Positions 33,009 through 46,164 of a stretch of 64,000 nucleotides of DNA are shown here, piece by piece (the first letter of the stretch is position 1; each line of letters opens with the position of its first letter). Source of the stretch: Pogostemon cablin (lineage: Eukaryota > Streptophyta > Magnoliopsida > Lamiales > Lamiaceae); the NCBI GenBank assembly GCA_023678885.1, contig CM042993.1:2626501-2690500 (forward strand), in the 5' to 3' direction. The position numbers and the translations under genes were made by a program. Under the pieces are notes generated by a model. That model saw only the letters and a list, made by a program, of their open reading frames with translations, made no database searches and had not been told where the DNA came from.

Positions 33009-34400
33009 AATGTTATACTTTTATAAACATTGTGAGAGTGTTTGGAGATGGGGAACCACTAAGTTTTGGGAGGATAAGTGGGTAAGGGGAGAGGGAAGGT
33101 TTCGGGATGAGTTTACTAGACTTTACCAATTGTCCTTAGATAAGAATAAATGTGTGAGGGAGATGGGGGAATGGAGAAATGGAGAATGGTGTTGGTTGTG
33201 GAGATGGAAGAGGGAACTTAGAGAGAGTGAAAAAGAGGTGTTTAATAATTTTTTAACAATTTTATCTTCTTGCAGGCCCAATTATGGTGTATCGGATACA
33301 TGGCAATGTAGACATGCACCCCGATTTGGAACCGCCGATTCCGGTTCCAAGGTAGGGGGAACTGGAACCGAACCGGGATACGAAGGTTTCGATTTCGAAA
33401 CCAACGGTTCCGATTCCAGTTTCGGTTCAGAATCGTCGGTTTCAGTTTTTTTTTGTTTTAAGCGTAAAAAGTAAAAAAATTAAAAAATCGACGGTTCGAA
33501 CCGGAACCGCCGGTTTTTTCCACATATGAGGAACCGGAACCGAACCTTCCCCTACCGGTTCCAGTTCTTTTTTTGACGGTTCCGGTTTCAGTTAAAATCG
33601 GTGATTTTCCGGTTCGAACCGCCGGTTCCGATTTTTTGGTGCACGTAGGACAATGGAAGGAAGGAAAAAATAGTACATATTCTACTAATGCTGCATACGA
33701 CGTGCTTCAAAAAGGGAAAACCACTGAAAATCTAGTGCATAGAAAGGAATTCATGTTGGTGTGGAATAAGTTGGTCATTCCAAAAGTGCGTGTTCATGCG
33801 TGGAGAGTTTTTTGGGAAAGAGTACCTACATTGACAAACCTTCAAAAGAGGAACTGCCTTCCAGTAAACATCAATGCCAATTGTGTTTTCTGTGCCAGGT
33901 GCCTGAAAACAGTACGTCATTTTTTTTTTAATGTGATTTTGTATATAATATATGGATGAAATGTCTGAAATGGATTGGAGTTGAGTCGACTATTTCTTCT
34001 CTTCCCTCAATGAACCTACTACATTTTAGCCATCTTATTAGAGGGAAGAAAGGAAAAGATTTTTGTGTGTGCATATGGAAATATGTTGTTTGGCTTATTT
34101 GGAAACATAGAAATGCATACATTTTCCGTGGTGAAGCTTGGGATGTGGATAAACTCTTGAATGAATTGAAATCAAGAATATGGAGTTGGTTTCAAGACAC
34201 CTTTTTGAATAGGCTTGGAAATTTTCAAGATTGATCGCTTAATTCTAGAAAGTATATCGAAACAGGAGATGACGATCATTTATAAATTCACTATTTATAT
34301 TTTGTAATTATGTACTTTTGTTTGAAGTTGTGTAACTCTCTTACCCTTCTTCAACCTTTTTAATTAATAAAATTCCTTTACCTAATAAAAAAAAATTGTA
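33009..34400 (+). mobile_element. 5'-truncated LINE (L1-type) 3' fragment
   Basis: The last part of a non-LTR retrotransposon: linker plus zinc-binding region after the reverse transcriptase. Motifs include FWEDKWVRGEG, GEWCWLWRWKREL, then after an inserted MITE NAAYDVL, VHAWRVFWERVPT and CVFCARCLKTVRHFFF, and a terminal region VCIWKYVVWLIWKHRNAYIF. The element ends with AATAAAATTCC and an A-run at 34389-34396. A frame break occurs near 33955. The reverse transcriptase and endonuclease domains are missing, as is usual for truncated LINE copies. Confidence 0.85.
33309..33647. mobile_element. hAT-type MITE inserted in the LINE
   Basis: A 339-bp element whose ends TAGACATGCACC and TACGTGCACC (inverse of the right end) resemble each other. 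The flanks TGGCAATG (33301-33308) and GGACAATG (33648-33655) match at 6 of 8. The interior is packed with GGTTCCG / CGGAACC / GGAACCG units in both orientations. Removing 347 bp brings the two LINE frames back into register, which supports the boundaries. Confidence 0.75.
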
Positions 34401-34660
34401 TTCGGGACACAAGTTGGGACACAATATAATACTATTCGTTGGGTTTGCCTTCTAAGAAGAATAATGTGAGTGTGAAATAATGCGAGTACGGAAGAAAGGC
34501 TAGCTAGAGGCCATACTCCTGCCTAACCTATCCCTCAGCGACCAGCGTAGTTAAGCCCAAGAAAATTAATTATCTTTAATTTTGTGTAAATAAATAATTA
34601 CAAGATATATTTAAATATATATTTAATAATATGAATAAATAAATTTACTTGTAGTCTTTT

Positions 34661-35757
34661 GGGCAAAGGGTCAGTTTGGATCCTCATCTTATTGTGTGGG
34701 ATCAAATTGACCCTTTATTTAACTTTTTGTTCATCCAGCCCCTTAAATAATTTTATTAGGATCAATTTAGCCCTTTTAAAAAAAAACTAAATATCAAATA
34801 GTTATTTTATTTTTCTCTCTCTTACTTAATTTGGGTTAAAACAAATTGAATCCAAAATTAGTCAACATAATCTGTATTCTGTACCACCACCGTGATAGTT
34901 CCCAACAAAACAAATTCAATTCTTCCACCTCAGTTGTCCATCGACGTAACTGGCGGCGAAGAAGTCGTCGGAGTCAATAGTGGAAGCAATAATTGCAGCA
35001 CTCCGTGAGACAGCAGATCACATGAAAGAACCTCCAAATATTTTCTCCAAGATGCTGCAGATCTCCCCTAATGTGAAGTTTCTGGCGGTGCCACCATGCG
35101 ACTCTGCGGCGGCGCAGTGAATTTGAAAAGCAATCGTACGACGATGGAGAGTCTGGCCTCCCAATCTCGTCGACACAAAATACGGGAATCTAATAGAGGT
35201 GAGAATTTCAATTTCTTGAATCAATCAATCAGATCAGCAATCACATAATTACATTAATTATGACCACACAATACCGCTGAGAATGGTAGCTGCAGGAAGC
35301 GGAGATAGTGGCGACTGCAAGGCGGAGGGTCGGGGGTTCCGGGCTTGGGGAGATTCCCGAGGACAGGATGGAAGCTTGTATGGAGTGTGTGTAAGTGCAG
35401 CAAGTGTGGTGGAGAAGAGGATTTTGATAGCGAGATAGCGAGAAGAGGGGATGCATTCGGCGTGGGGTGCTTGAATCTACAGCTCTTACCCACCGGCGAT
35501 TTAGAAGAAAGACAATCAGACTGTGAAATTACATTACATTTATTACTTTCCTTTAACTAATATTTGGGTAAATCACGTTTATTAACTCAAATTAAGTAGG
35601 AGAGAGAAATAAAATAACTATTTGATATTTAGTTTTTTCTGAAAAGGGTTAAATTGATCCTAATAAAATTGATCAAGGGGCTGGATGAACAAAAAGTTAG
35701 ATAAAGGCCAATGTGATCCCACACAATAAGATGAGGGTCAAATTTGACCCTTTGCCC
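34661..35757. mobile_element. Pack-MULE with captured gene fragments
   Basis: A 1097-bp element with inverted repeats of roughly 190 bp and an exact 9-bp target duplication TAGTCTTTT (34652-34660 and 35758-35766). The ends start GGGCAAAGGGTCA. The arms contain matching segments such as GGGGCTGGATGAACAAAAAG and ACTATTTGATATTTAGTTTT. The interior (34880-35530) is much richer in G and C than the arms and holds gene-like open frames. This satisfies the main criteria for a Pack-MULE. Confidence 0.85.
35254..35500 (-). pseudogene. Captured fragment resembling a CCCH zinc-finger gene
   Basis: On the minus strand, GKSCRFKHPTPN reads like the end of a CCCH zinc finger (C-R-F-K-H-P), followed by a Ser/Pro-rich stretch. 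Only this half-finger is present, so the parent gene cannot be named. A second open stretch in the same element (35018-35224, minus, or 35022 onward, plus) is not recognised. Confidence 0.4.
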
Positions 35758-35766
35758 TAGTCTTTT

Positions 35767-36626
35767 TTATCTTGAAAGGCTCTGAGTGTCACATAATTCT
35801 TATAGCCATCGAGGCCAACTGGCCTAAAGGTCGATAATCACTTAAATAATTCGCACTAAAATTATTAATGGATAAAAAAATTGCATTAAATTAATATAAC
35901 AGTGACAAAATAAATGCATGAATAGATGATGTTGTAGTTTGACTATTGAGATATAATTTTAATAGAGTAATAATATTAATTATAATTATGATCTTTATGG
36001 ATCCTAATAAATGCAACTCATCACTCGGGATTAATTTATTATAATTTATAAATATAGTGAACAAATAACTAATTTATTACATGCTCCATATATACCAAAA
36101 TCAAATAATTACATACTAAAATCATTTAGATTTGAATTTAATTGATAGATATGAGATTTGAGAGTTTAATAGTGGAGTGTTATTTGTGAATGATGAGAAA
36201 GAGGGTCAAATTTAACAAGAAAATAACAATATAAGTGAATTGAAGCTGAAGATTTATTCAAATTAAGAAACGGCCTTGCAAGAAAAGCAGCTCTTTGTTG
36301 GGCCTATAAATATGGGCCTAAATAATATTTTTAGGAGTGCATGAAAAAAGCAAGTAAATTCTTGGAAAATTTCCTAGTTTCAGAAAGCCCAATAAAGTGG
36401 GCCCAGGCCAACTCTGATAATTAAATTAGCCCCTCCGCTTCATCTTCTCATTCTCATTTACAGTAGATAAGAGTGCAAGTGGAATTTTTTAGTAATAAAT
36501 TAATTATTACACGTTATGTGTGAAAAAAAAATTAGAGTTGGGGTTGGGATAGAGGGATTATTTAGTTACTATTACCTTCAATTTAGCTATCCTGCTTTAA
36601 TTGGGTGATATTGAAGTAGCTGGGTG
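35767..36626. other. AT-rich intergenic sequence
   Basis: No gene seen. Short GGGCC-containing stretches (36298-36420) resemble decayed transposon ends but give no inverted pair. Confidence 0.4.
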
Positions 36627-38266
36627 ATGAGTTATATTTTCACCTAGATTTTAGTACTTTTTTATATGTGTTTTCGTATTATTTTATCTGTATTTGTGTA
36701 CTATTTGGTTGTGTTTTGTGTTTTTATGGAAATGTATGAAAGTGAACTTAAACGTATGATTTTCAGGTAAAAATGAATTATAGACATGAAAAGGAAGACG
36801 TAGAAAAAAATGGAGCTCAATTCGGAGTCCAAACGAGAAAATTATTATTAAAATGGTGTGCCATTTTGCATAACATTTACACTTTCAAATATTAGACTCT
36901 TTGTCAGATCTTTATATGGATAGAAAACCAAGGAATAGAGGATCGTGTGAGCGTAAGAATCACTCGAGTCGGATTTTGGATGTGGAAGTTATACGTGAAA
37001 CGGTGAGACTGCGCTGCACCTACTCGACCCAGGTATCGAGCACGCCCTACCGAGCACGACCCTTGTTCGGTCAAAAGTCAATTTTTGATCAGTACGTCTT
37101 CCAGAAGGTTCAAGGCCCACAAATATATCATTTGACGTGAAAATAAGGCAGAAATCGTTCCTGGATCCAATCAACACCTAATTCACACAATTTTTCACAC
37201 ACTTTCCTCTCCATTCCATCTACCTTTCATCTCATTCACCCATTCTTGAATCCGCCATCCAATCCATCATCCAAGTAGTTAGAGAAGTAAGGGGGAGTGG
37301 AGATTTCAAGAAGAGGAAGAAAAGCACCATTGAAGCTATTCAAGGGAGTTTTAATTCCAATTTTTGTAGACTACTTTGTAGTTCAATCATGGGTTTTAGA
37401 TATACAATTTTCTATATTGTTTTCTTTGAAACTATGAGAGACTAATATCCTTTGTGAGATTAGCAATATAATCAATTGTATTGGATAATTTTAGGTATTT
37501 TGCAATTGAATTCATATGTTGATTGGAATTGCTAATTTTCTATCATTGATTGTTAATTGCTTGATTTGTATTGTTGATTTGTGTGATTAATTGTAATGGG
37601 CATGTGATTAGATTGAGAATCAATTATATGTTTAGGATAGTTCATTGAATCATTTCTTCATACACTTCATGTGTATTATAAGTTTTAAAGAGATATAAAT
37701 ATCCTTTAAGATTTAGAACCCTTTGATAGAACATTCGGTTTGTTAGATCGAGAGGTCAATTGATCGTGTGAAGGGGCTCTCTAATTGAACTTAGTACCTA
37801 GTTGGAATTGTTTGATTGAGAATCAACCTTAGAGCCTTTTTGAGACCTTGTAAAGGATCTACATCCTATCCATCTCGAGAGGGAGTTTAGGTGGAATTCG
37901 TGCTGACCCTTAGTTATTAATCCATGACATGTATGAATTCGTTGTATGATACCTATATTTTTCATGCTTTAAGTATTGCTAGTCTCATTCTCTATCTACT
38001 TGGCTCATTCATTCATCTTCCATTCATCTATCTCATTGTTTATCTTGTCATTTAATTGCTTAATTGTCATTTCTTGATTAATTCTTCCCCTTTATTATCG
38101 TCTCTATAAAACTATGATGAACACGGGATCGCTTAAACCCTAGTATCTTCCTCCATGTGGTTCGATAAATTTTTTAATTAGTCATCCCAACTACAAATGG
38201 CTAAACACTGTGCTTAAGGAATTATCACTCAAATTAAGTGAGTTCGAGCAAAACACTGCTAGATGT
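36627..38266. mobile_element. Probable solo LTR
   Basis: The segment starts TGATGAGTTATATTTTCACC, similar to the start of the insertion at 19145 (TGATAAGTCATATTTTAGC). It has the make-up of a large plant LTR: no coding, a long leader-like region, and a GTTCGA-containing 3' part (38158-38265). The right edge and target duplication were not found. Confidence 0.35.
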
Positions 38267-38809
38267 AAGATGTTTTGTTAACAATTACCCTCTTTGTTTC
38301 TAAACATCGTTTTCTCTTTTTTCATTGATTTGTCCTATAAAATTATTTACCTTAAAAAAAATTCGATTATAATTTACAAAGGAGGTGTGATGTGCATAAA
38401 ATTACTGAACAATAGAGTTTTAAACTACTCAAAAATCAATAAAATTAGTTAACGATGTTTAAGAAAGGAGGGATGAATATAATTTTTTTTATATTATTAT
38501 TATTATAAAATCTTATGGAATTTGTCTAGAGTCTTTCAAAAGAAGTTCAATTACATTTGTTGATACATGGAATATTATAGGAGCATGGATTCAATTCAAG
38601 CTTAAATAAACTCAAAATTTAAAAGAGTGGAGGCAAGCGGGCCGGCTCTTTATTCCATGACTGAAGAATGTGAACAAGTGTCAAGTGTAGCTTAATTGAC
38701 TTGACTTTGTCAAAAAAATACTATAAACTCCAGTTTTGCTCTACTTGAGCTTTGCCACTTACTCTCTACATTGCAGTCTACACCTCTTTGGGATCAAGAA
38801 ATCCTGCCA

Positions 38810-40847
38810 ATGGGGCTCTGTTTCAGATCTCTCTCCACACTCATAACTTCCTCTGTTTTGCTCTTTTTCTTGTTTTCTTGCTTCAATTTTACTTTCACTG
38901 GTAATCCTTCCCTTTCCCTTGTTTTAATGCTAATCTTGTTAATGTGATGTTTACTGATGATAGTGCATTTGTTGAGGTGGGCTCTAAAAAAATTAATACT
39001 AGCAATTTTTTCCCTAAATGTGTCTGATTTGAATTTGATTGTGAACAAGTTCTGATCTTTGGTTTGTTGGGTGCATAGTTGAACTCTTTTGTTAATAAGT
39101 CCAAATTAAGGCTCCCTCAAGTTTGTCTGAGAGTTCCTGGTCTGAAACTTGAAGGATAACTTTGTTTTGGGTTTAGATTGTTTTTTTCTAGTGTATAGGA
39201 TTTTAAAAGGGCGGATGCTTTGTGAATATCATACTGTGAAACAGTGATGTTACAATAATGAATAATGATATGATTGAAAAGTATGATAGAGAAAGATATA
39301 AGTTATGAGAGATATAATATATTATTTGTGTATATTTAAAAGTGAATAGGTACTACATAGAGAAAGTTTTTTTGGATATAATCAGTTCTTTAAGATCTAA
39401 ACAAACATAGCCATGTGTTCATCAATCCAATGACGTAATTTTCAACCTTTTTTATTTGATGGGATTTGGGACTAGTGACTCATTTTCTCTTTGCATAGTT
39501 AATGATTCAATTATATAGTTAATGAAATTTACAATCACTATTAATTTGTTCTTCAGTGAGTTTTGGACTCTTGTGCTATTTGAAGATCAAATTATACATT
39601 GTGACTTAGTGTGTTTTTTTTTTTTTTCTGATTAATGAATGTATTATACAATATAGGTAATTTTTTTGTGTTTTTATTCTTTTTACAGTGTGATCTAGTT
39701 TTCTTATGAATTTTGAGCCTTTATGCTTATTTGAAGATCAAATTATGCATTGCAACCTAGTTTTCTGATGCATCTTGCTGAAAATTCGGAGTAATATGTT
39801 GTGTTTACTTTCTTTGTTTTCCTTTCAGATGCCTACAATGCTCATCCTCCTAAAGGCAATATCACCATAAAGTGGGATGTCATCTTTTGGACACCCGACG
39901 GATATGTGGTACGTGTTATTCTTTCTAGAATCGTCGTATCGTTGGTTTCCTTTTTTCTTCCTCCTTGTGAACATGAACATTATACTGCAGTCAAGATTTT
40001 GATATTTGGAATCCAAATGTGACAGATCAAATGTATGCAGTTGCTAGATACACTAGATTAAAAATTACTTTTCTTGTTTATATATATAGTGTCCTTCCAT
40101 TTGCATTATAGTTTACATGTTAGAACTATGGTTGTTGATAATGCACAGGCTGTTGTGAACATATACAACTTCCAATCATATCGCATCAAAGCTCCGGGTT
40201 GGACTTTGGGGTGGACGTGGGCGAAGAGGGAAATAATTTGGAGCATGATGGGAGGTCAAACCACTGAGCAAGGAGATTGTTCTAGATTCAAAGGAAACAT
40301 ACCTCATAGCTGTAAGAAAGACCCAATAGTAGTAGATTTGTTGCCAGGAACTCCTTACAACCAACAGATTGCAAATTGTTGTAAAGGAGGTGTGATTAAG
40401 GCTAATGGATTGAGCTCGTTCCAACTTAGCGTTGGTGCTGCAGGAAATACCAACAGGACTGTTAGGTTGCCCCAGAGCTTTACATTTAAAGCCCCGGGAC
40501 AACGTTACTATTGCCGGCCGGCCAAACTTGTGAAGCCTACTAAGTTTGTGACCCCAGATGGAAGAAGAGTGACACAAGCAATGAGTAAGTTATGCTTGGA
40601 TCTTGCGTTTAATGAAACAATTTATCGGTTCAGATTTCGTGTTATATATTAGTATTGCAATTCTTGTTCACTTCGTTGCTTAAATTTTTTTTAGGAATGA
40701 AACATAAAGTTTTATTTTCATCTAACGAGTGAAACAGGAGATTCAACACGATGACTTATATAAAGTGAGGCCTTGATTCAGAGAGGTTATTGAATTCTTT
40801 CTCATGCTTCTTTTATTGCAGTGACATGGAATGTGGCATGCAAGTAA
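38810..40847 (+). pseudogene. COBRA-like gene, 3'-truncated tandem copy
   Basis: Exons 38810-38900, 39829-39908, 40149-40584 and 40822-40847 are joined by GT-AG introns in phase and encode 210 residues. It matches the next gene (43116) from the signal peptide (MGLCFRSLS) through the N-terminal cellulose-binding-like region. The fourth exon then reads VTWNVACK-stop, where the neighbour continues into a Cys-rich region. The CCVS motif, the C-terminal half and the GPI-anchor signal are missing. Exon 3 also lacks about seven residues (SWAQDPA region). Its promoter and 5' leader resemble those of the neighbour (CTCCAG-TTTGCTCTACTT). A secreted half-protein could in principle be made, but it could not be membrane-anchored. 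It is most likely a pseudogene. Confidence 0.82.
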
Positions 40848-42383
40848 ATAAGGCAATTAAACTACGGTATCAGCTTTCACCTGTTGTATTAAGCCCAATG
40901 TAGTCAGCCCAATGAAGTCGGCCCAGGCCCACTTATGTCGGTGATGTGAATACACCCTTCGTTATCAGCAACTGCAATCTGGCTGGATCCCACTGTCCTC
41001 CAGGCCCACTTATTATTTTCAAAATTATTTCTATTTAAATATTTTATGTGAGACTTCGTACTTCTTTCGTCTGTGTTCGTTTTAAGATGTTATCATATAT
41101 TTGATTTTAATACCCTGTCTTTATATTTCGATTTAGGAGTATATTTTAATTTATGTGAGGAAATTTATTATAATGTTGGAAATTCACAAAGTGTCAATCA
41201 CAAGGTGACAAATAATATAACTAAATAAAAATAAATATAGAAGTGTTTGGAGCGTGGATGAATAATATAATAATTTGGCAATAAAAAATAAAAATAAGTA
41301 GAGAAAATGAGAGTCAAATGCAAGGCCCACGCCATCTATGAGGTGTGTGTGTGCATAAAATAGTTGTACTTTTTGTCGGCTATGTTTGATTTTCCTGCCC
41401 ACATGTTTGTGTGTTTATTTATATTAAAAAAACATGATTATTTGATAGTTAAGGAAATAATTAAAACTAACAAAAATAAAAATAAAAAATGGTATATCTA
41501 GGATAGATGTAAAAAATAATGAAATAGTAATAGCTTTGGAGAATGTGATATTTATTTCCTTCATACGTCTAAATAATTTTTTTTTTTTCAGAATTTCCTT
41601 ATTTGCCTAAAACTAAAATTATGAACGACGGATACATTTAATATTATTATTATTTCATTAAATTAAAAGTTCTTTTTGGATTTTTTGAAATAAATAATAA
41701 TCTTGATTCTTGTATCCACAATCTAAATTGAAATCTCGACTAATTCTTTAACCAAATACATTATACCTTTGCTTGCAATTAATAGAGGATGAACTATAAA
41801 CTCCACCATCTTATTCAAATACTTCATTAATTCTATTCTATTAAAGGTGTGCTTAATAATTTATAATTTATTTTAAGCCAATTAAAACGATACATTTATT
41901 TTTATTGCTATTGTAATATTTGCTTTGCATATATTTTTTACTTTTTAGTATTGCAATAAACTTAAAGGGAGAAGTATTAATTTGCAATTCAAAAGGCTGT
42001 TATACTTTAATTAATTAAAGATCTCAAGAATCATCTAAATAACTTGGTCATATCTCAAATTAATTTAATTGGAAAATGTCCTTTTTTTCTCCCTGTTATG
42101 TGCACACCGTTAGTTGGGTTGTCAATTGTCATTTTCATATAAACAAATTAATGGGCTGTATTTTTTCTTTAAAATAATCTTGAAAATCCCTGTGCACTTA
42201 GTCACAAATCAACAAGCTAACTACCCAATTGGAACTTAGATTTTCTTTTTTTTCTTTTTTTTTTTAATTAAAAAAATGGATCAATGAATATGGGATGAGC
42301 AGAATATGAAAAATTCTCCTTAATATTATTTAATACACAGCCAATTAATTACACAGAAAAAATAACAATTAAAGAAAAGATAT
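40848..42383. other. Intergenic region between COBRA copies
   Basis: No gene. GGCCCA-type repeats lie at 40890-41010. The rest is AT-rich with poly-T/poly-A runs. No COBRA 3' exons were found, so the truncation of the preceding gene is a true loss. Confidence 0.5.
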
Positions 42384-42741
42384 GAGTGAGGCTTTCGTGT
42401 ACCAGGGTGTAGTCGGCCTTTATAATTTAGTACTATGGATAAGGGTATATTATTTAGTTCTAGAGGGTATACACTTTAATTAATAAGGGTATGCCATTTT
42501 GTTCTAAAGGGTATACACTTTTCATTATATTTTTTATTTGTCTTCAGAAAATAAAGGGTACACATCTTTATACTAAAGAGTATATCATTTAACACAAAAT
42601 TCTAAAGGCACACGGAGTGTGCTTCCGTGCCCATGGGAGCACACAAGTTTTTACCTTGTAAAATAAAGGGTACACATCTTTATACTAAATGATATATAAT
42701 TTAGCACAAAATTCTAAAGGTGTGTCGGATACGCTTTTGCC
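42384..42741 (+). mobile_element. Mutator-type MITE, copy 4
   Basis: A 358-bp copy beginning GAGTGAGGCTTTCGTG and ending CGCTTTTGCC. It is flanked by AAAGATAT on both sides (42376-42383 and 42742-42749), 8 of the expected 9 bp. The inner palindromes are more diverged than in the other copies. It ends 374 bp before the start codon of the intact COBRA-like gene. Confidence 0.8.
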
Positions 42742-42964
42742 AAAGATATTTCTTTTTCGATTTTTCATAGGCAACACATTAAAATTTATATGAATTTTTT
42801 TAAGGAAATTGAAATAACAGAATAAGTATATATTTGATGATATTTAATTAAATATTATAATAATCTATTAAAGGGAGGAAAATGTGTCTCATACGGTGTC
42901 GTATTACATACACCAGTGTGATATATGCAAGTGATAAAGAATGTTAACAGTTGTTAATTGACTT

Positions 42965-42977
42965 TATTTATAAAAAG
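42965..42977 (+). promoter_or_regulatory. TATA-like box of COBRA-like gene
   Basis: TTATTTATAAAAAG lies about 145 bp upstream of the ATG at 43116, and the sequence immediately downstream is shared with the leader of the truncated copy. The placement is plausible for a TATA box. A (CT)n stretch at 43039-43055 lies in the leader. Confidence 0.4.
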
Positions 42978-43115
42978 AAAAATTATACTCCAGCTTTGCT
43001 CTACTTAAAGCTTTGCCACCCACAACGGGTAATCCCCTCTCTCTCTCTCTCTCTCCCACCATCAATTGCAGATCTTGAGAGCTCTTTGGGATCAAGAAAA
43101 TCTGTCTCTGGGAGA

Positions 43116-46100
43116 ATGGGGCTCTGTTTCAGATCTTTGTCGAGAGTCATTACTCCCGCTGTTTTGCTGTTTTTCTTGGTTTCTTGCTTCCAATTTATTT
43201 CTACAGGTAATCCTTGTCTGTGGTTTCGCCATTTCTTTTTTCTTTTTGTTAATTATAATTTGGTTGATGTGATGTTTTCTTGATAATGAATTTGGTGAGG
43301 TGTGCTCTAGAACTTTGATTATCCATATAATAAAAGAATTAATTGCAATTATTTCCCTGAATGCGTCTGATTTGATTGCAAACAAGTTCGGATCTTTGGT
43401 AGGCTGTGTGCATCATTGACCTCTTTTTGTTGCTAAATCCAAAATTAAGGCTCTTTGCAGTTTCTTTCTTGAGTGTTTCTGGTCTACTATAGGGAAACTT
43501 TAAGTGGGCACCAGCTGTTCATCGATCCAGTGATAGTAATTTTCTTGCTTTTCTGGTCGGATGGATTTGGGACTTGTGAATGTTGTTATGACTCATTTTC
43601 TCTTTCATGATCTTAGGTAATTGATCTGTTGTAGTAGAATTCAGGGTTTAATTATATGGTTAAGGAAACTGATAATTCAGTGATTTTGGACTTTTATGCT
43701 ACTTTGATGATCTAATTATGTATTTTGACCTAGTTTTTTGGATGCATCTTGCTGAATATTCTGATTACTGAGTGTATTATTATTCAATAAATGTAAGATT
43801 TTCTATTTGTTTATGTTCTTTTTGTGCTGTGATCTGGTTTTCTGAAGAATTTTGGGCTTTTATGCTTGTTTGGAGATCAAATTATTAGTTTTCGGATGCA
43901 TCTTGATGATAATTCTGAGTAATATGATGTGTTTGTTTTCTTTTTATTACCCTTCAGATGCCTACGATGCACTTGATCCTAATGGCAATATCACCATAAA
44001 GTGGGATATTATCTCTTGGACACCCGATGGCTATGTGGTTAGTGTTATTTTCTCTCGAATTTGCATACTATGGTTCCCTTTATTCTTCCTCATTGTGAAG
44101 ATTTATCTTCCAGCCAAGATTTTGAAATTTGAAATCAGAAAATGTGAATGTGGGATTCATAAATTAGAATTTCTTTCTGTATTCTATATCTCGAATCTTT
44201 GGTGTTATTGTTGTCTGTTCAACTATTCTGAGTGTAAATTTCTTAAGAATTTTTTTATTTTTTACATTGTGTTCTTGAGTGTTGGGACTCTTTCCTGAAT
44301 TCTTCAACGCAATTCATAGGAATTAGGAAGCTTATGATAGATCTAACGCATGCAGTTGCTAAGTAGATTAACTTGATGTTCATGATTTTATATCCTTCAT
44401 TTTACGTTATAGTTTTGTAAGCTCTATGGTTGTTGAAAATGCACAGGCTACAGTGACAATATTCAACTTCCAACAATATCGTCACATCGAAGCACCAGGT
44501 TGGACATTGGGATGGACATGGGCAAAGAAGGAAGTAATTTGGAGCATGATGGGAGGTCAAACCACTGAGCAAGGAGATTGTTCAAAATATAAAGGAAACA
44601 TCCCTCATTGCTGTAAGAAAGACCCAACAGTAGTTGATTTGTTGCCAGGAACTCCTTACAACCAACAAATTTCGAATTGTTGTAAAGGAGGGGTGATTAA
44701 TTCATGGGCGCAAGATCCGGCTACAGCTGCTAGCTCTTTCCAAGTCAGTGTTGGTGCTGCAGGAACTACCAATAAGACTGTTAGGGTGCCCAAGAACTTC
44801 ACATTGAAAGCCCCAGGACCTGGTTATACTTGTGGGCCTGCAAAAGTTGGAAAACCTACTAAGTTTGTGACCCCAGATGGAAGAAGGACGACACAAGCCA
44901 TGAGTAAGTTACACCATACTTGCTCTGTCTTATCCATACTTTTTTGGATCTTTAACGATAAAGATGAACTACTCTTTTCGTCATGTGGTTGCTTACTACG
45001 TCAAATCTGATGTATGAATGAGTTGTTATTTATTAGACACATGGTGGGGTTACTTTTTAATGAAATAATTTACCTATAAGGTCGGCCCTCTAGCAGTCAT
45101 AATTCAGACAGACTATTGGATCCTTTCTGATATCTCTCTTATTGCAGTGACATGGAATGTGACATGCACATATTCACAGTTTTTGGCCCAAAAAACCCCC
45201 TCATGCTGTGTCTCACTCTCGTCCTTTTACAATGACACAATTGTCCCTTGCCCTACATGTACTTGTGGGTGCCCAAACAACAATACTCAGCCAGGAAGCT
45301 GTGTGAAGTGAGTTTCCCTTATCTAATTCCCAATCTCTGATCTTACTCCTTTTATTTATTTATTTTTTCATTTTTTAATCGTCTTACTAATTTGTGTGTT
45401 TCTTTTTTGCTTTTGCCTTTCGCAGTCCGGATTCACCCTACATTGCCTCAGTTGTTTCCGGTCGTCAAAAGGCCAATAATTTAGCACCTCTTGTCCAGTG
45501 CACCAGTCACATGTGCCCAATTCGAATCCACTGGCATGTGAAGCTAAACTACAAGGAGTATTGGAGAGTCAAGATCTCAATAACAAACTTCAATTACAGG
45601 ATGAATTATAGCATGTGGAACTTGGTTGTCCAACACCCCAACTTCGACAATCTTACGCAGATATTTAGCTTCAACTACAAGCCACTAACTCCTTACCAAA
45701 ATATAAGTCAGTCATATTTCAAGATTCACATTTTTTTTCTTTCACTCGTTTGTCCTACATTTTGGTGCCACTTATTCTTATCATTTAGTTCATACAATAT
45801 CAAATCTTTAAAATTATGCATTGGAGATGTAAATCCAATTCGGAACTAATGTTGCATTTCTGTCATTACAGATGATACTGCTATGCTATGGGGTACGAAA
45901 TTTTATAACGACTTCCTCATGCAAGCGGGCCCTCTAGGAAACGTGCAGTCAGAGCTTCTATTCCGGAAGGACAAATCCACGTTCACTTTTGAAAAGGGTT
46001 GGGCTTTTCCTAGAAGAATCTATTTCAATGGTGATAACTGTGTTATGCCACCTCCGGATGCATATCCGTATCTGCCAAATGCCAGTTTACGTAGAGACAT

Positions 46101-46164
46101 CTCTCTGCTTATGCTGTTGATTACGCTCTTCTTATCCATGGCGTTCCAATTTTCATGTGTTTGA
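43116..46164 (+). CDS. COB: COBRA-like GPI-anchored protein, complete
   Basis: Six exons: 43116-43206, 43958-44037, 44447-44903, 45148-45307, 45426-45706 and 45872-46164. All are GT-AG and in phase, giving 453 residues, close to Arabidopsis COBRA. The parts are a signal peptide (LLFFLVSCFQF), the N-terminal region beginning DAYDALDPNGNITIKWDI, the invariant CCVS motif (residues 229-232) in a Cys-rich stretch, a conserved C-terminal domain, and a hydrophobic tail after YLPNAS suited to GPI attachment. COBRA proteins sit on the outer plasma membrane and wall and are needed for oriented cellulose deposition in expanding cells. The sequence is nearer to COBRA/COBL1 than to COBL4. An open stretch after the stop (46165-46424) is not obviously part of the gene. 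Confidence 0.93.
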
